Positions 1-8,840 are shown, numbered from the stretch's first letter. The stretch: DNA of 34,465 bases from Candidatus Peregrinibacteria bacterium (GCA_018697675.1 JABINC010000025.1:1-34465); one strand, 5' to 3'. The notes: a model not told the origin generated them from the sequence alone. Program-made: numbers and translations.

Positions 1-48
1 ACTACCACAAAGCGGACATCTGATCCTTTTTTTTGACGTTTCATAGAC

Positions 49-79
49 GTAAAATTAACGATTATCTAGATAATTTTAC
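49..79. promoter_or_regulatory. Nested inverted repeats upstream of the first gene
   Basis: GTAAAATTA (49-57) and TAATTTTAC (71-79) form a 9-bp inverted repeat. It overlaps a perfect 14-bp palindrome, ATTATCTAGATAAT (61-74). The two foldings compete for the same bases. A TTGACG hexamer lies just upstream (33-38), but no well-spaced -10 was found. It could be an operator for the gene at 161 or part of a terminator of an unseen upstream gene. The function is not established. Confidence 0.35.
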
Positions 80-160
80 CTCCTGACCTAGTCCTAGCGC
101 AAAACGAACATTCTCAGCCCCTTTTTTTCGTACGCTGCCTTGTTTTTTAAAAAATATACA

Positions 161-811
161 ATGAAATTAATCCATTTTCTCGACTATTTACATGAATGCG
201 ATGAACCAGGCCACTCCACGACTGAACGAGGTGAAGTAAATGTTATTTTATTAGTAGAAACCGCTTTTAATGAGCAAATGGGAAGGGTGTTAGAGCTTCC
301 CGAAGATACCCCCGAAAGAGGCCTTTTAGTTCATCAGCTATGTGATATAGATACCGATAAGTTGTTTGCTGCAATAGATGAAGATCCTGAAATAACAAAT
401 ATAGAAAATGTTGTCGAGAGAGCTCGTGCCGAGATTCAAAGAGTGAGAATGGAATTAGTAGAGACCTCCCCTCCTCCTTGTAAATGCCCTGAAGATGCTG
501 AAGGCGTAATGGCTTTTTTCAGATTCTTATTGGCTGCTGACAATCTTCCAGAGACCTTAATTGAACAAGCTGGACAGGGTTTCTCGAGAAGGCTTGATCG
601 AAGAACTTTGGCAATATATCAGTACGGAGGCGTATTAATTGAAGAGGGAAATGACGGACAAAGCTTCAAATTCGCAAGTATACTTTTTTCACCTGATAAC
701 ATTGTAAGCCTCGGCAGAATGCATATTGTTGATGCGACAACTGAATTTTCAGGGGAAATTCCTCAAATAATTAAAGACTTGTACGCTCTTTGGGATGAGA
801 ATAAGGCTTAA
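161..811 (+). CDS. Hypothetical protein, 216 aa
   Basis: This is an unrecognised soluble protein, acidic overall, with no signal peptide or membrane segment. I chose the ATG at 161; an in-frame TTG at 140 would add seven residues, but the intervening codons are A/T-only leader-like sequence. A mostly helical middle section (Glu/Arg-rich) is followed by a Pro-Pro-Pro-Cys-Lys-Cys-Pro turn and a C-terminal half that looks alpha/beta, with alternating hydrophobics. Codon use resembles the neighbours and the frame is open throughout, so it is probably a real gene. No Shine-Dalgarno sequence is present. It lies upstream of RNase J, which has its own promoter, so the two need not be co-transcribed. 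Function unknown. Confidence 0.7.
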   Translation: MKLIHFLDYLHECDEPGHSTTERGEVNVILLVETAFNEQMGRVLELPEDTPERGLLVHQLCDIDTDKLFAAIDEDPEITNIENVVERARAEIQRVRMELVETSPPPCKCPEDAEGVMAFFRFLLAADNLPETLIEQAGQGFSRRLDRRTLAIYQYGGVLIEEGNDGQSFKFASILFSPDNIVSLGRMHIVDATTEFSGEIPQIIKDLYALWDENKA

Positions 812-829
812 TAATTGCATCCTCACCCA

Positions 830-858
830 TTGTAAGTTTTTCGGTTTCAAGATATACT
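830..858 (+). promoter_or_regulatory. Promoter of the RNase J gene
   Basis: TTGTAA (830-835) and TATACT (853-858) are separated by 17 bp, and the ATG follows about 36 bases after the -10. This matches a sigma-70 type promoter. The predicted leader is about 30 nt and has no ribosome-binding site. Confidence 0.6.
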
Positions 859-894
859 GGGCTCAGCTAAAAACAAAAATAAATAATAGAAATT

Positions 895-2781
895 ATGGCA
901 AACAATTTAGATGCATGGCTGAATAAGACGTTCTCGGGAGAAGATAAATCTGAAAGCTCAACACCAAAGCCGAAACCAAAGCACCCACCTTCGAAAAAGA
1001 AGGGATTTAATCCTGTTCAAAAAAAGAGTAAAAAAGAGCTAAAATTTGAGAAAAAGGGGAAGAAAAAAGAGAAAAAACAGAAGCATAGGGCCCTTTTCAA
1101 GAATCAAAAGGTCAAAAAGGGAGTTCTTCGGATAATTCCGATGGGCGGATTAAATGAAGTTGGGCAAAATATGATGATTTTTGAGTACGAAGACGACATT
1201 ATCCTCGTGGATATGGGATTTATGTTTCCGGATGACGACATGCTGGGAATTGATTATATAATCCCGGATACGACATATCTCGAAGAGCGAAAGAAAAATA
1301 TTCGCGCTGTAATTGTCACTCATGGACATCTAGATCACATCGGTGGAGTGCCATACATGATCAAAAAACTTGGATATCCACCTATTTATGGGACACGGCT
1401 AACTATAGGGTTGGTTGAAAAACGATTGGAAGAATTTAAGCTCAAAGATAGTGTGAATTTAAATGTTATCGATCCAAAAGATCAGATGAGATTTGGGGCG
1501 TTCAAAGTAGATTTCTTCCGCGTAAATCACTCGATCCCGGATGGAGTTGGGCTATATATCCAAAGTCCAGCTGGAAATGCCGTTCATACTGGGGACTTCA
1601 AATTTGATGAAACTCCAGCAGATGGAATAGCTGCAGATGTCAAAAAAATGATCGCAATTGGGAAAAATGGAGTGGACGTACTCCTTTCAGACTCCACAAA
1701 TGCGCTTGTTCCAGGACACACCGTCTCAGAAATGAGAATTGGAGAAACTCTCGATGAAATAATCGGACGCACCAATTCACGTATAATTATCGCGTCCTTC
1801 TCTTCACTTATCGGTCGTATTGGCCAAATCCTGGAATCTGCTAAAAAATATGACAGAAAAGTGTTTGTATCCGGCCGCTCCATGATAACAAATATCGAGC
1901 TTGCTGCATCTCTGGGCTACCTAAAAGTTCCTGAAAATTTGATTCAACCACTCAAGGCCGCCAAAGATATTTCAGATAGGAAGTGCTTGGTCTTAACTAC
2001 CGGATCTCAGGGAGAACCGATGTCCGCTTTGACCAGAATTTCACTCGGAAATCATTCTCAAATTCAGATCAAAAAAGGCGATTCTGTGATCGTTTCAGCA
2101 AGCCCAATACCAGGAAACGAGAGGGCTACTTTCACAGTCATCAACAATCTCGCAAAGGCCGGGGCCCATGTTGTTCATCACAAAATTATGGATGTGCACG
2201 TTTCGGGGCATGGTCAAAAAGAAGATCTCCGCCGCATGATCCAATATATGCAGCCAAAGAATCTTGCTCCGATTCATGGAGAGTTCTTTATGCGCCAAGC
2301 TCATGGAAACATAGCGATAGAAGAGGGCCTTCCTCAAAGTCGCATACTTCTAGCTGAAAACGGCGGCATAATTGAGGTCAAAAATCGCGAAGCACGTCTC
2401 GTGCAAGAAACAATTCCTTCGAAATACATTTTGATCGATGGCCTTGGAATGGGTAGTGGCGACCATGCAATCGTTTCCGACAGAAAGCATATGTCCGAAA
2501 ATGGAGTGATGATTCCATTGATTCGAATTCATCAAAAATCTCGAAAACTCAAAGGTGAAATCGACATTGTCTCACGTGGATTTATATACATGGACGAATC
2601 TCAGGAAATCGTAAATCACCTGAAAGAAGCCGCTTCAAAAGCCTACAGAGAAATGATGAAAAAGAATCCAAAAGCCAGAAGGGGAGAAATCAAAGAATAC
2701 ATCCGCCAAAAACTCGACAAGCGCGTCCACAAACTAATCGCACGCCGCCCATTAATTATTCCAGTAATAATCGAGGCTTAA
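895..2781 (+). CDS. rnj: Ribonuclease J (metallo-beta-lactamase/beta-CASP family)
   Basis: RNase J is a 5'-3' exonuclease and endonuclease for mRNA decay and rRNA maturation. Residues 1-70 are a Lys-rich, disordered-looking extension absent from classical RNase J1, perhaps for RNA or ribosome contact (inference). The catalytic core follows: the metal motif HGHLDH at residues 143-148, the VNHSIPDG segment typical of the family, the beta-CASP stretch with TTGSQGEPMSAL, and SGHGQKEDL with later HGE as the C-terminal metal and beta-CASP motifs. The tail (KAYREMMKKNPKARRGEIKEYIRQKL) matches the family's C-terminal domain. At 628 aa it is longer than the usual 550-560 because of the N-terminal extension. 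The stop is directly followed by the next ATG, so the downstream zinc-ribbon gene is likely co-translated. Confidence 0.95.
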   Translation: MANNLDAWLNKTFSGEDKSESSTPKPKPKHPPSKKKGFNPVQKKSKKELKFEKKGKKKEKKQKHRALFKNQKVKKGVLRIIPMGGLNEVGQNMMIFEYEDDIILVDMGFMFPDDDMLGIDYIIPDTTYLEERKKNIRAVIVTHGHLDHIGGVPYMIKKLGYPPIYGTRLTIGLVEKRLEEFKLKDSVNLNVIDPKDQMRFGAFKVDFFRVNHSIPDGVGLYIQSPAGNAVHTGDFKFDETPADGIAADVKKMIAIGKNGVDVLLSDSTNALVPGHTVSEMRIGETLDEIIGRTNSRIIIASFSSLIGRIGQILESAKKYDRKVFVSGRSMITNIELAASLGYLKVPENLIQPLKAAKDISDRKCLVLTTGSQGEPMSALTRISLGNHSQIQIKKGDSVIVSASPIPGNERATFTVINNLAKAGAHVVHHKIMDVHVSGHGQKEDLRRMIQYMQPKNLAPIHGEFFMRQAHGNIAIEEGLPQSRILLAENGGIIEVKNREARLVQETIPSKYILIDGLGMGSGDHAIVSDRKHMSENGVMIPLIRIHQKSRKLKGEIDIVSRGFIYMDESQEIVNHLKEAASKAYREMMKKNPKARRGEIKEYIRQKLDKRVHKLIARRPLIIPVIIEA

Positions 2782-3126
2782 ATGGTTAAAAACAAAGGTT
2801 GTAAAATTTGCTCTCAATTCTCTAATAAAGAATACGCTTATCAAAAACATGGCTGGGAAGATCGCAATTCTTATATTTCGGGAGACACCGATCAATTAAC
2901 TCTCATCAAAGACTTCAATACAACCTATTCCAGTCGCCTCCTCCAAATTCTCCAGTGCCCAGAATGCAAAGCCTATTTTCTCTATCGCACAGATTATGAA
3001 TATTGTGTAGCCGGCTCCGAAGATGAACAGTTTTTGATACAACTTTCGGATGAAAAAGTAAAAAAATACCTAAAATCCAAGGTAACGAAACTCCAAGCTC
3101 TAAAATATTTCGAAGAAGATCGTTAA
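2782..3126 (+). CDS. Small zinc-ribbon-like protein, 114 aa
   Basis: Its ATG directly follows the RNase J stop (zero spacing), so translational coupling is expected. Cys pairs sit at residues 7/10 (CKIC) and 59/62 (CPEC), a CxxC...CxxC arrangement typical of a structural zinc site. Between them is a polar, Tyr/Asp-rich stretch, and the C-terminus is Lys-rich. No family is recognised beyond the zinc-ribbon look. The tight linkage suggests a role with RNase J, for instance substrate or complex binding, but that is inference from position only. No transmembrane segment or signal peptide is visible. The alternative is an unrelated small gene that shares the transcript. Confidence 0.75.
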   Translation: MVKNKGCKICSQFSNKEYAYQKHGWEDRNSYISGDTDQLTLIKDFNTTYSSRLLQILQCPECKAYFLYRTDYEYCVAGSEDEQFLIQLSDEKVKKYLKSKVTKLQALKYFEEDR

Positions 3127-3141
3127 AACAACCCCCGCCTC

Positions 3142-3170
3142 TTGACTCAAGGCCTCCTTTTTGGTTTAAT
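3142..3170 (+). promoter_or_regulatory. Promoter with extended -10 for the gene at 3191
   Basis: TTGACT (3142-3147), a 17-bp spacer ending in TGG, and TTTAAT (3165-3170). The expected start of transcription is near 3177, giving a leader of about 14 nt. The stretch AAGGCCTCCTTTTTGG before the -10 closely resembles that of the promoter at 14568. Confidence 0.7.
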
Positions 3171-3190
3171 ACCCTCTTTTAACGGGCCCC

Positions 3191-3892
3191 ATGACCAATC
3201 TCTCTACGCAAGTAAGAACCGATGAAGACGAAAGATACGTTCTCCCATGGGGAACCTCTCAATCTTTTGCGAAAGGTATGGACAAAATCTATTTTTCAGA
3301 AGAAAGGGTGGGGACCAGTCCGCACCTAGATACGCCTCGAGACATTGCGCAAATTCGACAAAGGCTCGCAGAATTACAAATACCATGTCCTTGGGAAGAT
3401 TTTACAAAGGTGGATTTCATTTCTCCTTCGGGGGCCTCGGGAACCCCTTACGTCCCCACTGCTCTAACGCTCGGCTGCGGAGAAGATCCTCGTTTAGACA
3501 CCTACAAAGGCCTCGTTCCAACGGATGATTTCGGCTACTTGCTACACAGTGATGTAATCAGTCCACGTAAAATGCCTGGTGATTATGTGTTTATCGATTT
3601 ACGAAAACCTGAAACTATTGATCTTTTTGGATTGAAGGTCCACGCTATTATAAGCCGACTTGTTTTCACCTATGAAGGAGCTGGTATTAACTTTTTAGGA
3701 AAAAAAATGGAGTTAGCTGCCGCAGAAGCAATTTCTAATCTTATAATGCCTGGAGGTCTTTTTTGTAGTTTCAACTTGGGATGTATTCGTTTTGAAGTCC
3801 TGCTAGTAACACGCTTCGGTTTCAAATGGGTCGAAGGCGGCCATCCAGAAGACGGCGGAAACTTCTGGGTTCTTCAAAAACCCTTCAAATAG
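3191..3892 (+). CDS. Class I SAM-methyltransferase-like protein, 233 aa
   Basis: The central and C-terminal parts read like a Rossmann-type methyltransferase. There is a glycine-rich motif I-like LTLGCGEDPRLD near residues 92-103, an acidic strand end VFIDLR, a helix followed by LIMPGGLFCSFN (the usual L-x-PGG turn), and a closing GFKWVEGG...FWVLQKPF hairpin like the family's C-terminus. The N-terminal 80 residues are not recognised. This is pattern reading, and a strict motif match is lacking. The substrate is unknown. It has its own promoter, stands alone after the RNase J pair, and is followed by the putative origin. The ATG at 3191 has no Shine-Dalgarno sequence. Confidence 0.5.
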   Translation: MTNLSTQVRTDEDERYVLPWGTSQSFAKGMDKIYFSEERVGTSPHLDTPRDIAQIRQRLAELQIPCPWEDFTKVDFISPSGASGTPYVPTALTLGCGEDPRLDTYKGLVPTDDFGYLLHSDVISPRKMPGDYVFIDLRKPETIDLFGLKVHAIISRLVFTYEGAGINFLGKKMELAAAEAISNLIMPGGLFCSFNLGCIRFEVLLVTRFGFKWVEGGHPEDGGNFWVLQKPFK

Positions 3893-3900
3893 AAATAGAA

Positions 3901-4400
3901 GTTTTCCACGCCCCACCCCTCACTTCCAAAGAAAACTTATTTTTCTTGCACACCTTTCCAACAAGTTTTGCACACTTTCAAACAACCTCAAAAAAGTTTT
4001 AAAGACGAACTTTTGTATACATTTAAATAGCTTCCTTGAAACAAAAACCCCTCCCCCAAAACATCGGCACATCACCGCGCCCCCTTCTTTAAGCCAATAG
4101 TTTTACACATTTTTAAACATCTTTTACACAACGGTTTTAAGCCAAAACATATAGACTTTTACGATACATTTTGTTACTCTTGCTTCTCGGTTTTATTCAC
4201 CCTTAAGCGAACCTTTAAGGGATGAAGTGTTTTAAAAAAAGTAAACATATTAAACAACTATTTTTACAAAAACATAACCCCCTTCTATAACGACTAGTTA
4301 TATAAATATTAAAACTAATATAATATTAATTATCAAAATTGAAAATTGTGGATAACTCACCTTGTACTTAAATAAAAATCACATATAATTCTCAGCGAAA
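3901..4400 (+). other. Candidate replication origin (oriC) upstream of dnaN
   Basis: This 500-base stretch contains no credible gene. It holds a perfect DnaA box on the minus strand (TGTGGATAA, 4347-4355) and three matches to the relaxed box TTWTNCACA: TTTTGCACA (3966-3974), TTTTACACA (4101-4109) and TTTTACACA (4122-4130). Single-mismatch sites lie at 3902-3910 (TTTTCCACG) and 3944-3952 (TCTTGCACA). A very AT-rich run at about 4300-4345 could be the duplex-unwinding element. The plus strand is strikingly poor in G between 3901 and 4100. The stretch directly precedes dnaN, a common origin neighbour. dnaA itself is not in the window. The boxes are sequence matches; origin function is inference. 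Confidence 0.6.
4362..4389 (+). promoter_or_regulatory. dnaN promoter, nearly leaderless
   Basis: TTGTAC (4362-4367), a 16-bp spacer and TATAAT (4384-4389). The start codon is at 4401, so transcription from about 4396 would give a leader of only about five bases. The perfect DnaA box ends at 4355, just upstream of the -35, so DnaA could modulate this promoter. Confidence 0.65.
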
Positions 4401-5495
4401 ATGAAACTAACTTGCGAACAAAAAGACTTAAGCTTTGCACTCTCAATTGTAAACAGAGCAATCAGCCCAGGAGGAACGCTCCCGGTGCTTAATAATATCC
4501 TCATCAAAGCAGAGGGGAAGAAATTATTTTTTGCAGCCACAAACCTTGAAATAGCCATAAACTATTCAATAGAAGCCGACATTAAAAACGAAGGCGCTAT
4601 AACAATTCCAGCAAAGGTTTTTACAAATTACATATCTCTTTTAAAAGATGGAAAAGTTACGTTAGAAGTAACAGAAGGGTTAACTTTGGTTGTCAAATCA
4701 GAGCATGAAAACATTAAAATTAAAGGAATTAATACCGATGAATTTCCACTAATTCCACAGATAGAGAAAAAAGACAGCTTTAAAATAAGCGCAAAAATCC
4801 TAAAAGAAATGGCTAACCAAGTCACTTTTTCAGCCTCAAACAACCTGTCCCGACCGGTTCTTATGGGGGTTTTATTTGAAGTAGATGGAAAAGAATTTAA
4901 AATGGTAACAACCGATTCATATAGATTATCAGAGAAATCAACAAAATTAGAGTCTTCAGCGGAGGTTAGTTGCATCGTTCCAGCTAGAACGGTTTCAGAA
5001 TTGGCAAAAGTAATTGGAGATTCAAAAGACGAGGTAATAATTTACACCTCAAAAAATCAAGTACTATTTGAATATGGAGCGTTGTCGTTAACATCTAGGC
5101 TTATAGAAGGAAACTTCCCAGATTACAAAAAGATAATTCCACAAACAAACAGAACCTCAGTAAAGGTAAATAAAGACGACTTCATGCTTGGGGTTAAGAA
5201 AACAAATCTTTTTGTTAGAGAGCACAACTCTGGAGTTAAAGTAGAAATAGATAACAGGAAAATGTCACTTGAAACAGAAGAAAATCAAGTTGGAGAGGGG
5301 CGCGTCGAACTACTGATAGATTCAGATGGTGGACAAAACGAAATCGCGTTAAATTCACAATTTTTATTGGACGTACTCGGCCAACTAAAAGATAAAGAGA
5401 TTGTATTTGAAGTAGACGGAAAGCTTTCACCAGTAACTATAAAACCAGCTAAAGGCGAAGGGTATTTGCATATAATAATGCCACTTCGCGTATAG
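4401..5495 (+). CDS. dnaN: DNA polymerase III subunit beta (sliding clamp)
   Basis: The beta clamp is a ring-shaped dimer that tethers replicative and repair proteins to DNA. At 364 aa it has the usual length, with three repeated clamp folds. Landmarks include the start MKLTCEQKDLSFALSIVNRAIS, LPVLNNILI near residue 30, FSASNNLSRPVLMGVLFEV around residues 142-160, ATDSYRLS-type TTDSYRLSEK, RLIEGNFPDYKKIIP, and the C-terminal tail PVTIKP...YLHIIMPLRV, which is the classic beta-clamp ending (MPLRV versus MPMRL in E. coli). The ATG lies only 11 bases after the -10. mfd follows 14 bases after the stop and may be co-transcribed. The exonuclease at 26579-27505 ends in a likely clamp-binding motif. 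Confidence 0.97.
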   Translation: MKLTCEQKDLSFALSIVNRAISPGGTLPVLNNILIKAEGKKLFFAATNLEIAINYSIEADIKNEGAITIPAKVFTNYISLLKDGKVTLEVTEGLTLVVKSEHENIKIKGINTDEFPLIPQIEKKDSFKISAKILKEMANQVTFSASNNLSRPVLMGVLFEVDGKEFKMVTTDSYRLSEKSTKLESSAEVSCIVPARTVSELAKVIGDSKDEVIIYTSKNQVLFEYGALSLTSRLIEGNFPDYKKIIPQTNRTSVKVNKDDFMLGVKKTNLFVREHNSGVKVEIDNRKMSLETEENQVGEGRVELLIDSDGGQNEIALNSQFLLDVLGQLKDKEIVFEVDGKLSPVTIKPAKGEGYLHIIMPLRV

Positions 5496-5509
5496 TAGAC
5501 TAAATACAA

Positions 5510-8500
5510 ATGGAACAAATAAAAGGATTCTCTTTACTTTTTTCTGAGAGTCACAATAAACTTTTGAAAGAAATTTTTGAGCCGACGGGTAACCTGTCTG
5601 TTTCTGGGGCTGGAAATTTTTCTTCAAAAGCCTTTATTTTTTGCTCTTTACCAAGGGGTGGGCAAAAAGTTATTTGGCTTACAACAACCGGTGGACAACA
5701 AGAAAATGTACACAGAAGTTTGGTTTTTTGGGGAGGGGTAAAAACGGATAATTTAGAGCTATTAAAACAAGGGGATAGGCAATTCAATACGGACGTAACG
5801 CGATTAAACGATGTTCATATAATGGAGAGAATTTCAAAGCTGATGGGTGGAGAGGCTTATAACCTGGTGGTGAAATATGAGGATTTATTTTTGAAAGTTC
5901 CAAAAAAGAAAGATGTGGAGAGTTTGACAGAAACGGTGAAAATAAACGAAGAATTAGAACCCGTAGAATTCTTTGAGCGCCTTATAATGGCCGGATATGA
6001 AATATCAGACGACGAACACTTAGAAAAAGGTACGTATATAAAAAAAGGAGAGGTAATAGAAATATTTCCGGTAAATTTCGACTTTCCAATTAGGTTAAAT
6101 TTGGGTTTTGATAAGGTGGAATCTATAGAGATGTCGGATGCGCTTGGGACGTACAGAGGGGTAAAAGAAGAAACGGGAAAGGGTTCGATTCAAATAAGGC
6201 CAGCATCGGTTGAAAGAAAGGGGAATATATTGGATTTCTTAGGAGAAAAAGACCTTTTGGTGGAGGATGAGCTGGAGATTTTCGATGAGTTTTTTGAACA
6301 ATTCAACGAGTTGATAAAAAATCGAAAGAGTAAATTCAGGCTATTTGAAATAGCCTCGTTTATGGAGGATGAGGCGAACCACACCCACCTGCACTACCTG
6401 TCTGTTTTGAAATATCAGAATGTTTTGGACATGATGTCAGACCTAAAAGAAAAACGGCTTTCTGGGTGGAAAACGGTATTGTTCACAAAGCATTTGGAAG
6501 AGTTGGAGGAAATATTCAAGGACAAGGAGTTACAATACAGCCTTGATTTACAAAGGCTAAACAGGGACGAATACGAGGGAGGTGAGATAACTTTGGTAGG
6601 AGTTCCAAAAGAAGCGGTATTCCCAGAGGCATTCCAAACCCCAAGCGAAAAAGTATTTGTAATAACGGACAAAGAGATAATTGGACTAAAGGAGACGGGG
6701 CAAAGCAGGACCGTTTCAACAAAGGCGTTTTCGGATTTCTTAACTTCGCTCAAGCCAAACGACTACATTGTTCATCAGGATCACGGAATAGGGGTGTTTT
6801 TGGGGCTGGAAAAGAAAACGATAGACGAAATCACCAGGGAGTATTTGAAAATTGGATATGCTGAGAACGACAAGCTCTATGTGCCAATTGATCAGGCGGA
6901 CAAAGTATCAAAATACATCGGAGGAGAGGATAGTCGGCCAAAGCTGACCAGGCTCGGGTCTGCAGAGTGGCAAACGGTAACCTCAAAAGTACAAAAAGAA
7001 ACGGAAAAAATCGCAAAAGAATTACTTGAACTCTACGCCTCTCGAGCTCTTGCAAAAGGACATGGATTCAAAAAAGACAACGATCTTCAGGATAAATTCG
7101 AAGAATCTTTTCCATACGAAGAGACTCCGGGGCAGATAAAGGCGATTGTGGACGTGAAGCACGACATGGAGACGGCCAAACCAATGGATAGGCTGGTTTG
7201 TGGAGACGTTGGATTTGGGAAGACAGAAGTTGCTATGAGGGCGGCTTTCAAGTGTGTGCAAAGTGGAAAACAAGCGGTGGTAATAACACCTATTACAATT
7301 CTTGCGGATCAGCATTACAAATCATTTTCAAAAAGAATGGAACCCTTTCATATTAGAACTGAACTTTTGAGCCGTTTTCAAACTTCAAAACAACAAAAGG
7401 AAATAATAGAAAGGTCAAAAAAAGGTGAAGTGGACATAATCATTGGGACCCATAGGATTCTTTCAGAAGACGTTGGATTCAAGGACTTAGGGCTTGTGAT
7501 AATAGATGAGGAGCAGAGATTTGGAGTAAAGCAAAAAGAGAAATTTAAAGAGCTTCGTTCAGAGGTCGACATGTTAACCTTGACGGCGACGCCGATTCCA
7601 AGAACTCTAAACGTGAGCCTGAATGGGCTGCGCGACATCACGACCATAACCACCCCGCCACCGGGAAGACTGCCAGTTGTTACAGAAGTTAGGCGGTATT
7701 CAAATGGACTGATTCGAGAGACTATTTTGAGAGAAGTTCAAAGAAATGGACAGGTTTACTTCCTTCATAACCGAGTAGAAACCATAGAATCAATGGCCTC
7801 GAAACTTCGGGCGCTTGTGCCAGAGGCAAAATTTTTAGTAACTCACGGAAAACTTTCTCCCGCAGAACTTGAAAACAGAATCCTGAATTTTAAAGATAAG
7901 AAATACGATGTTCTTGTGAGTTCAACTATTATTGAAAATGGAATTGATTTAGCGAATGCAAACACCTTAATTGTAAATAACGCGGAGAAATTTGGACTAG
8001 CTCAGCTGTATCAGTTGCGTGGTCGTGTGGGCCGTTCAAAGAGGCAGGCCTATGCGTACTTTTTGTATCATTCGGAACGGCTAAAACTAGATGCTAAAAA
8101 GCGTCTCAGGGCTATTGTGGAAGCCTCGGAGCTGGGTGCAGGATTCCAAATTGCTATGAAAGATTTGGAGATCCGCGGAGCCGGAGACATCCTCGGAGTA
8201 AACCAACATGGAACGATCAATGTGGTCGGAGTAAGTCACTTTATGCGTATGCTAAACAAGGCGGTAGACGACTTGAAAGAAGGGCGAAAAGGCGACCGCG
8301 TAAAGGACAAAGACGAAGAGGAAAATGTAACAATAGAACTTCCTCTTACGGCATACATTCCAGATAATTACATCTTGAGCTCAAAGGAAAAAATATCTGT
8401 TTATCAAAGACTCTCAAACGCGGACAACAAAAGCTACCTAGACCAATTGCAAAACGACATAGTCGAAGAATATGGGCGAATGCCACGCGAAGTCTCGAAT

Positions 8501-8776
8501 TTATTTACAGTTCTATACCTAAAAACACTTGCCAAGGAGGCGGGGATTGTAAACGTGAAAGCTGAAAATATTCACAAGAAAGAAAAACAAGAAATAGTTC
8601 TTCAAATGGGCTCAAAGATCAAGCCAGAGAACATCGTCAACATGCTAAATCACAACCAATATTGGAGAATTACGGGGACTAGACTTCGAATAAAAACGGC
8701 CGAATTGGGAGTAGACTGGGTGCAAGGTTTAGAGCAAAGCCTAAAAGCCCTGAAAGGTTCTGCAAAAAGAAAATAG
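5510..8776 (+). CDS. mfd: Transcription-repair coupling factor Mfd
   Basis: Mfd removes stalled RNA polymerase at DNA lesions and recruits UvrA. The 1088 residues (E. coli has 1148) show the full domain order. First comes a UvrB-like N-terminal region (residues 1-380). The RNA-polymerase-interacting CarD-like domain begins DYIVHQDHGIGVF at residue 418. The RecG-like translocase has Walker A GDVGFGKT at 565-572, the helicase box DEEQRFG at 666-672, TATPIPRTL, the QLRGRVGRS box of motif VI, and the TRG-like segment GAGFQIAMKDLEIRGAGDILG. The C-terminal TRCF domain starts near LPLTAYIPDNYI. The N-terminal part is more divergent than the motor, as is common. The start ATG lacks a Shine-Dalgarno sequence. 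It follows dnaN by 14 bases. Confidence 0.96.
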   Translation: MEQIKGFSLLFSESHNKLLKEIFEPTGNLSVSGAGNFSSKAFIFCSLPRGGQKVIWLTTTGGQQENVHRSLVFWGGVKTDNLELLKQGDRQFNTDVTRLNDVHIMERISKLMGGEAYNLVVKYEDLFLKVPKKKDVESLTETVKINEELEPVEFFERLIMAGYEISDDEHLEKGTYIKKGEVIEIFPVNFDFPIRLNLGFDKVESIEMSDALGTYRGVKEETGKGSIQIRPASVERKGNILDFLGEKDLLVEDELEIFDEFFEQFNELIKNRKSKFRLFEIASFMEDEANHTHLHYLSVLKYQNVLDMMSDLKEKRLSGWKTVLFTKHLEELEEIFKDKELQYSLDLQRLNRDEYEGGEITLVGVPKEAVFPEAFQTPSEKVFVITDKEIIGLKETGQSRTVSTKAFSDFLTSLKPNDYIVHQDHGIGVFLGLEKKTIDEITREYLKIGYAENDKLYVPIDQADKVSKYIGGEDSRPKLTRLGSAEWQTVTSKVQKETEKIAKELLELYASRALAKGHGFKKDNDLQDKFEESFPYEETPGQIKAIVDVKHDMETAKPMDRLVCGDVGFGKTEVAMRAAFKCVQSGKQAVVITPITILADQHYKSFSKRMEPFHIRTELLSRFQTSKQQKEIIERSKKGEVDIIIGTHRILSEDVGFKDLGLVIIDEEQRFGVKQKEKFKELRSEVDMLTLTATPIPRTLNVSLNGLRDITTITTPPPGRLPVVTEVRRYSNGLIRETILREVQRNGQVYFLHNRVETIESMASKLRALVPEAKFLVTHGKLSPAELENRILNFKDKKYDVLVSSTIIENGIDLANANTLIVNNAEKFGLAQLYQLRGRVGRSKRQAYAYFLYHSERLKLDAKKRLRAIVEASELGAGFQIAMKDLEIRGAGDILGVNQHGTINVVGVSHFMRMLNKAVDDLKEGRKGDRVKDKDEEENVTIELPLTAYIPDNYILSSKEKISVYQRLSNADNKSYLDQLQNDIVEEYGRMPREVSNLFTVLYLKTLAKEAGIVNVKAENIHKKEKQEIVLQMGSKIKPENIVNMLNHNQYWRITGTRLRIKTAELGVDWVQGLEQSLKALKGSAKRK

Positions 8777-8789
8777 TGACAAAAATCAC

Positions 8790-8820
8790 TTGACCAAAAA
8801 TACGATTTAAGAAATATTCT
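8790..8820 (+). promoter_or_regulatory. Possible promoter of the ahpC-sod unit
   Basis: TTGACC (8790-8795) and TATTCT (8815-8820) are separated by 19 bp, longer than ideal. A palindrome starts six bases after this -10, where a repressor could block initiation. An alternative -10 (TAATAT) lies inside that palindrome. Confidence 0.4.
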
Positions 8821-8825
8821 AGTAC

Positions 8826-8840
8826 CGTCATAATATGACG
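8826..8840. promoter_or_regulatory. 15-bp perfect palindrome, likely operator of the peroxide/superoxide genes
   Basis: CGTCATAATATGACG is a perfect inverted repeat (7 bp arms, 1 bp centre) 32 bases before the ahpC start. It differs from the classical PerR and Fur boxes. Its placement between promoter and gene suggests a redox-responsive repressor site. The regulator is not in the window. Confidence 0.55.
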
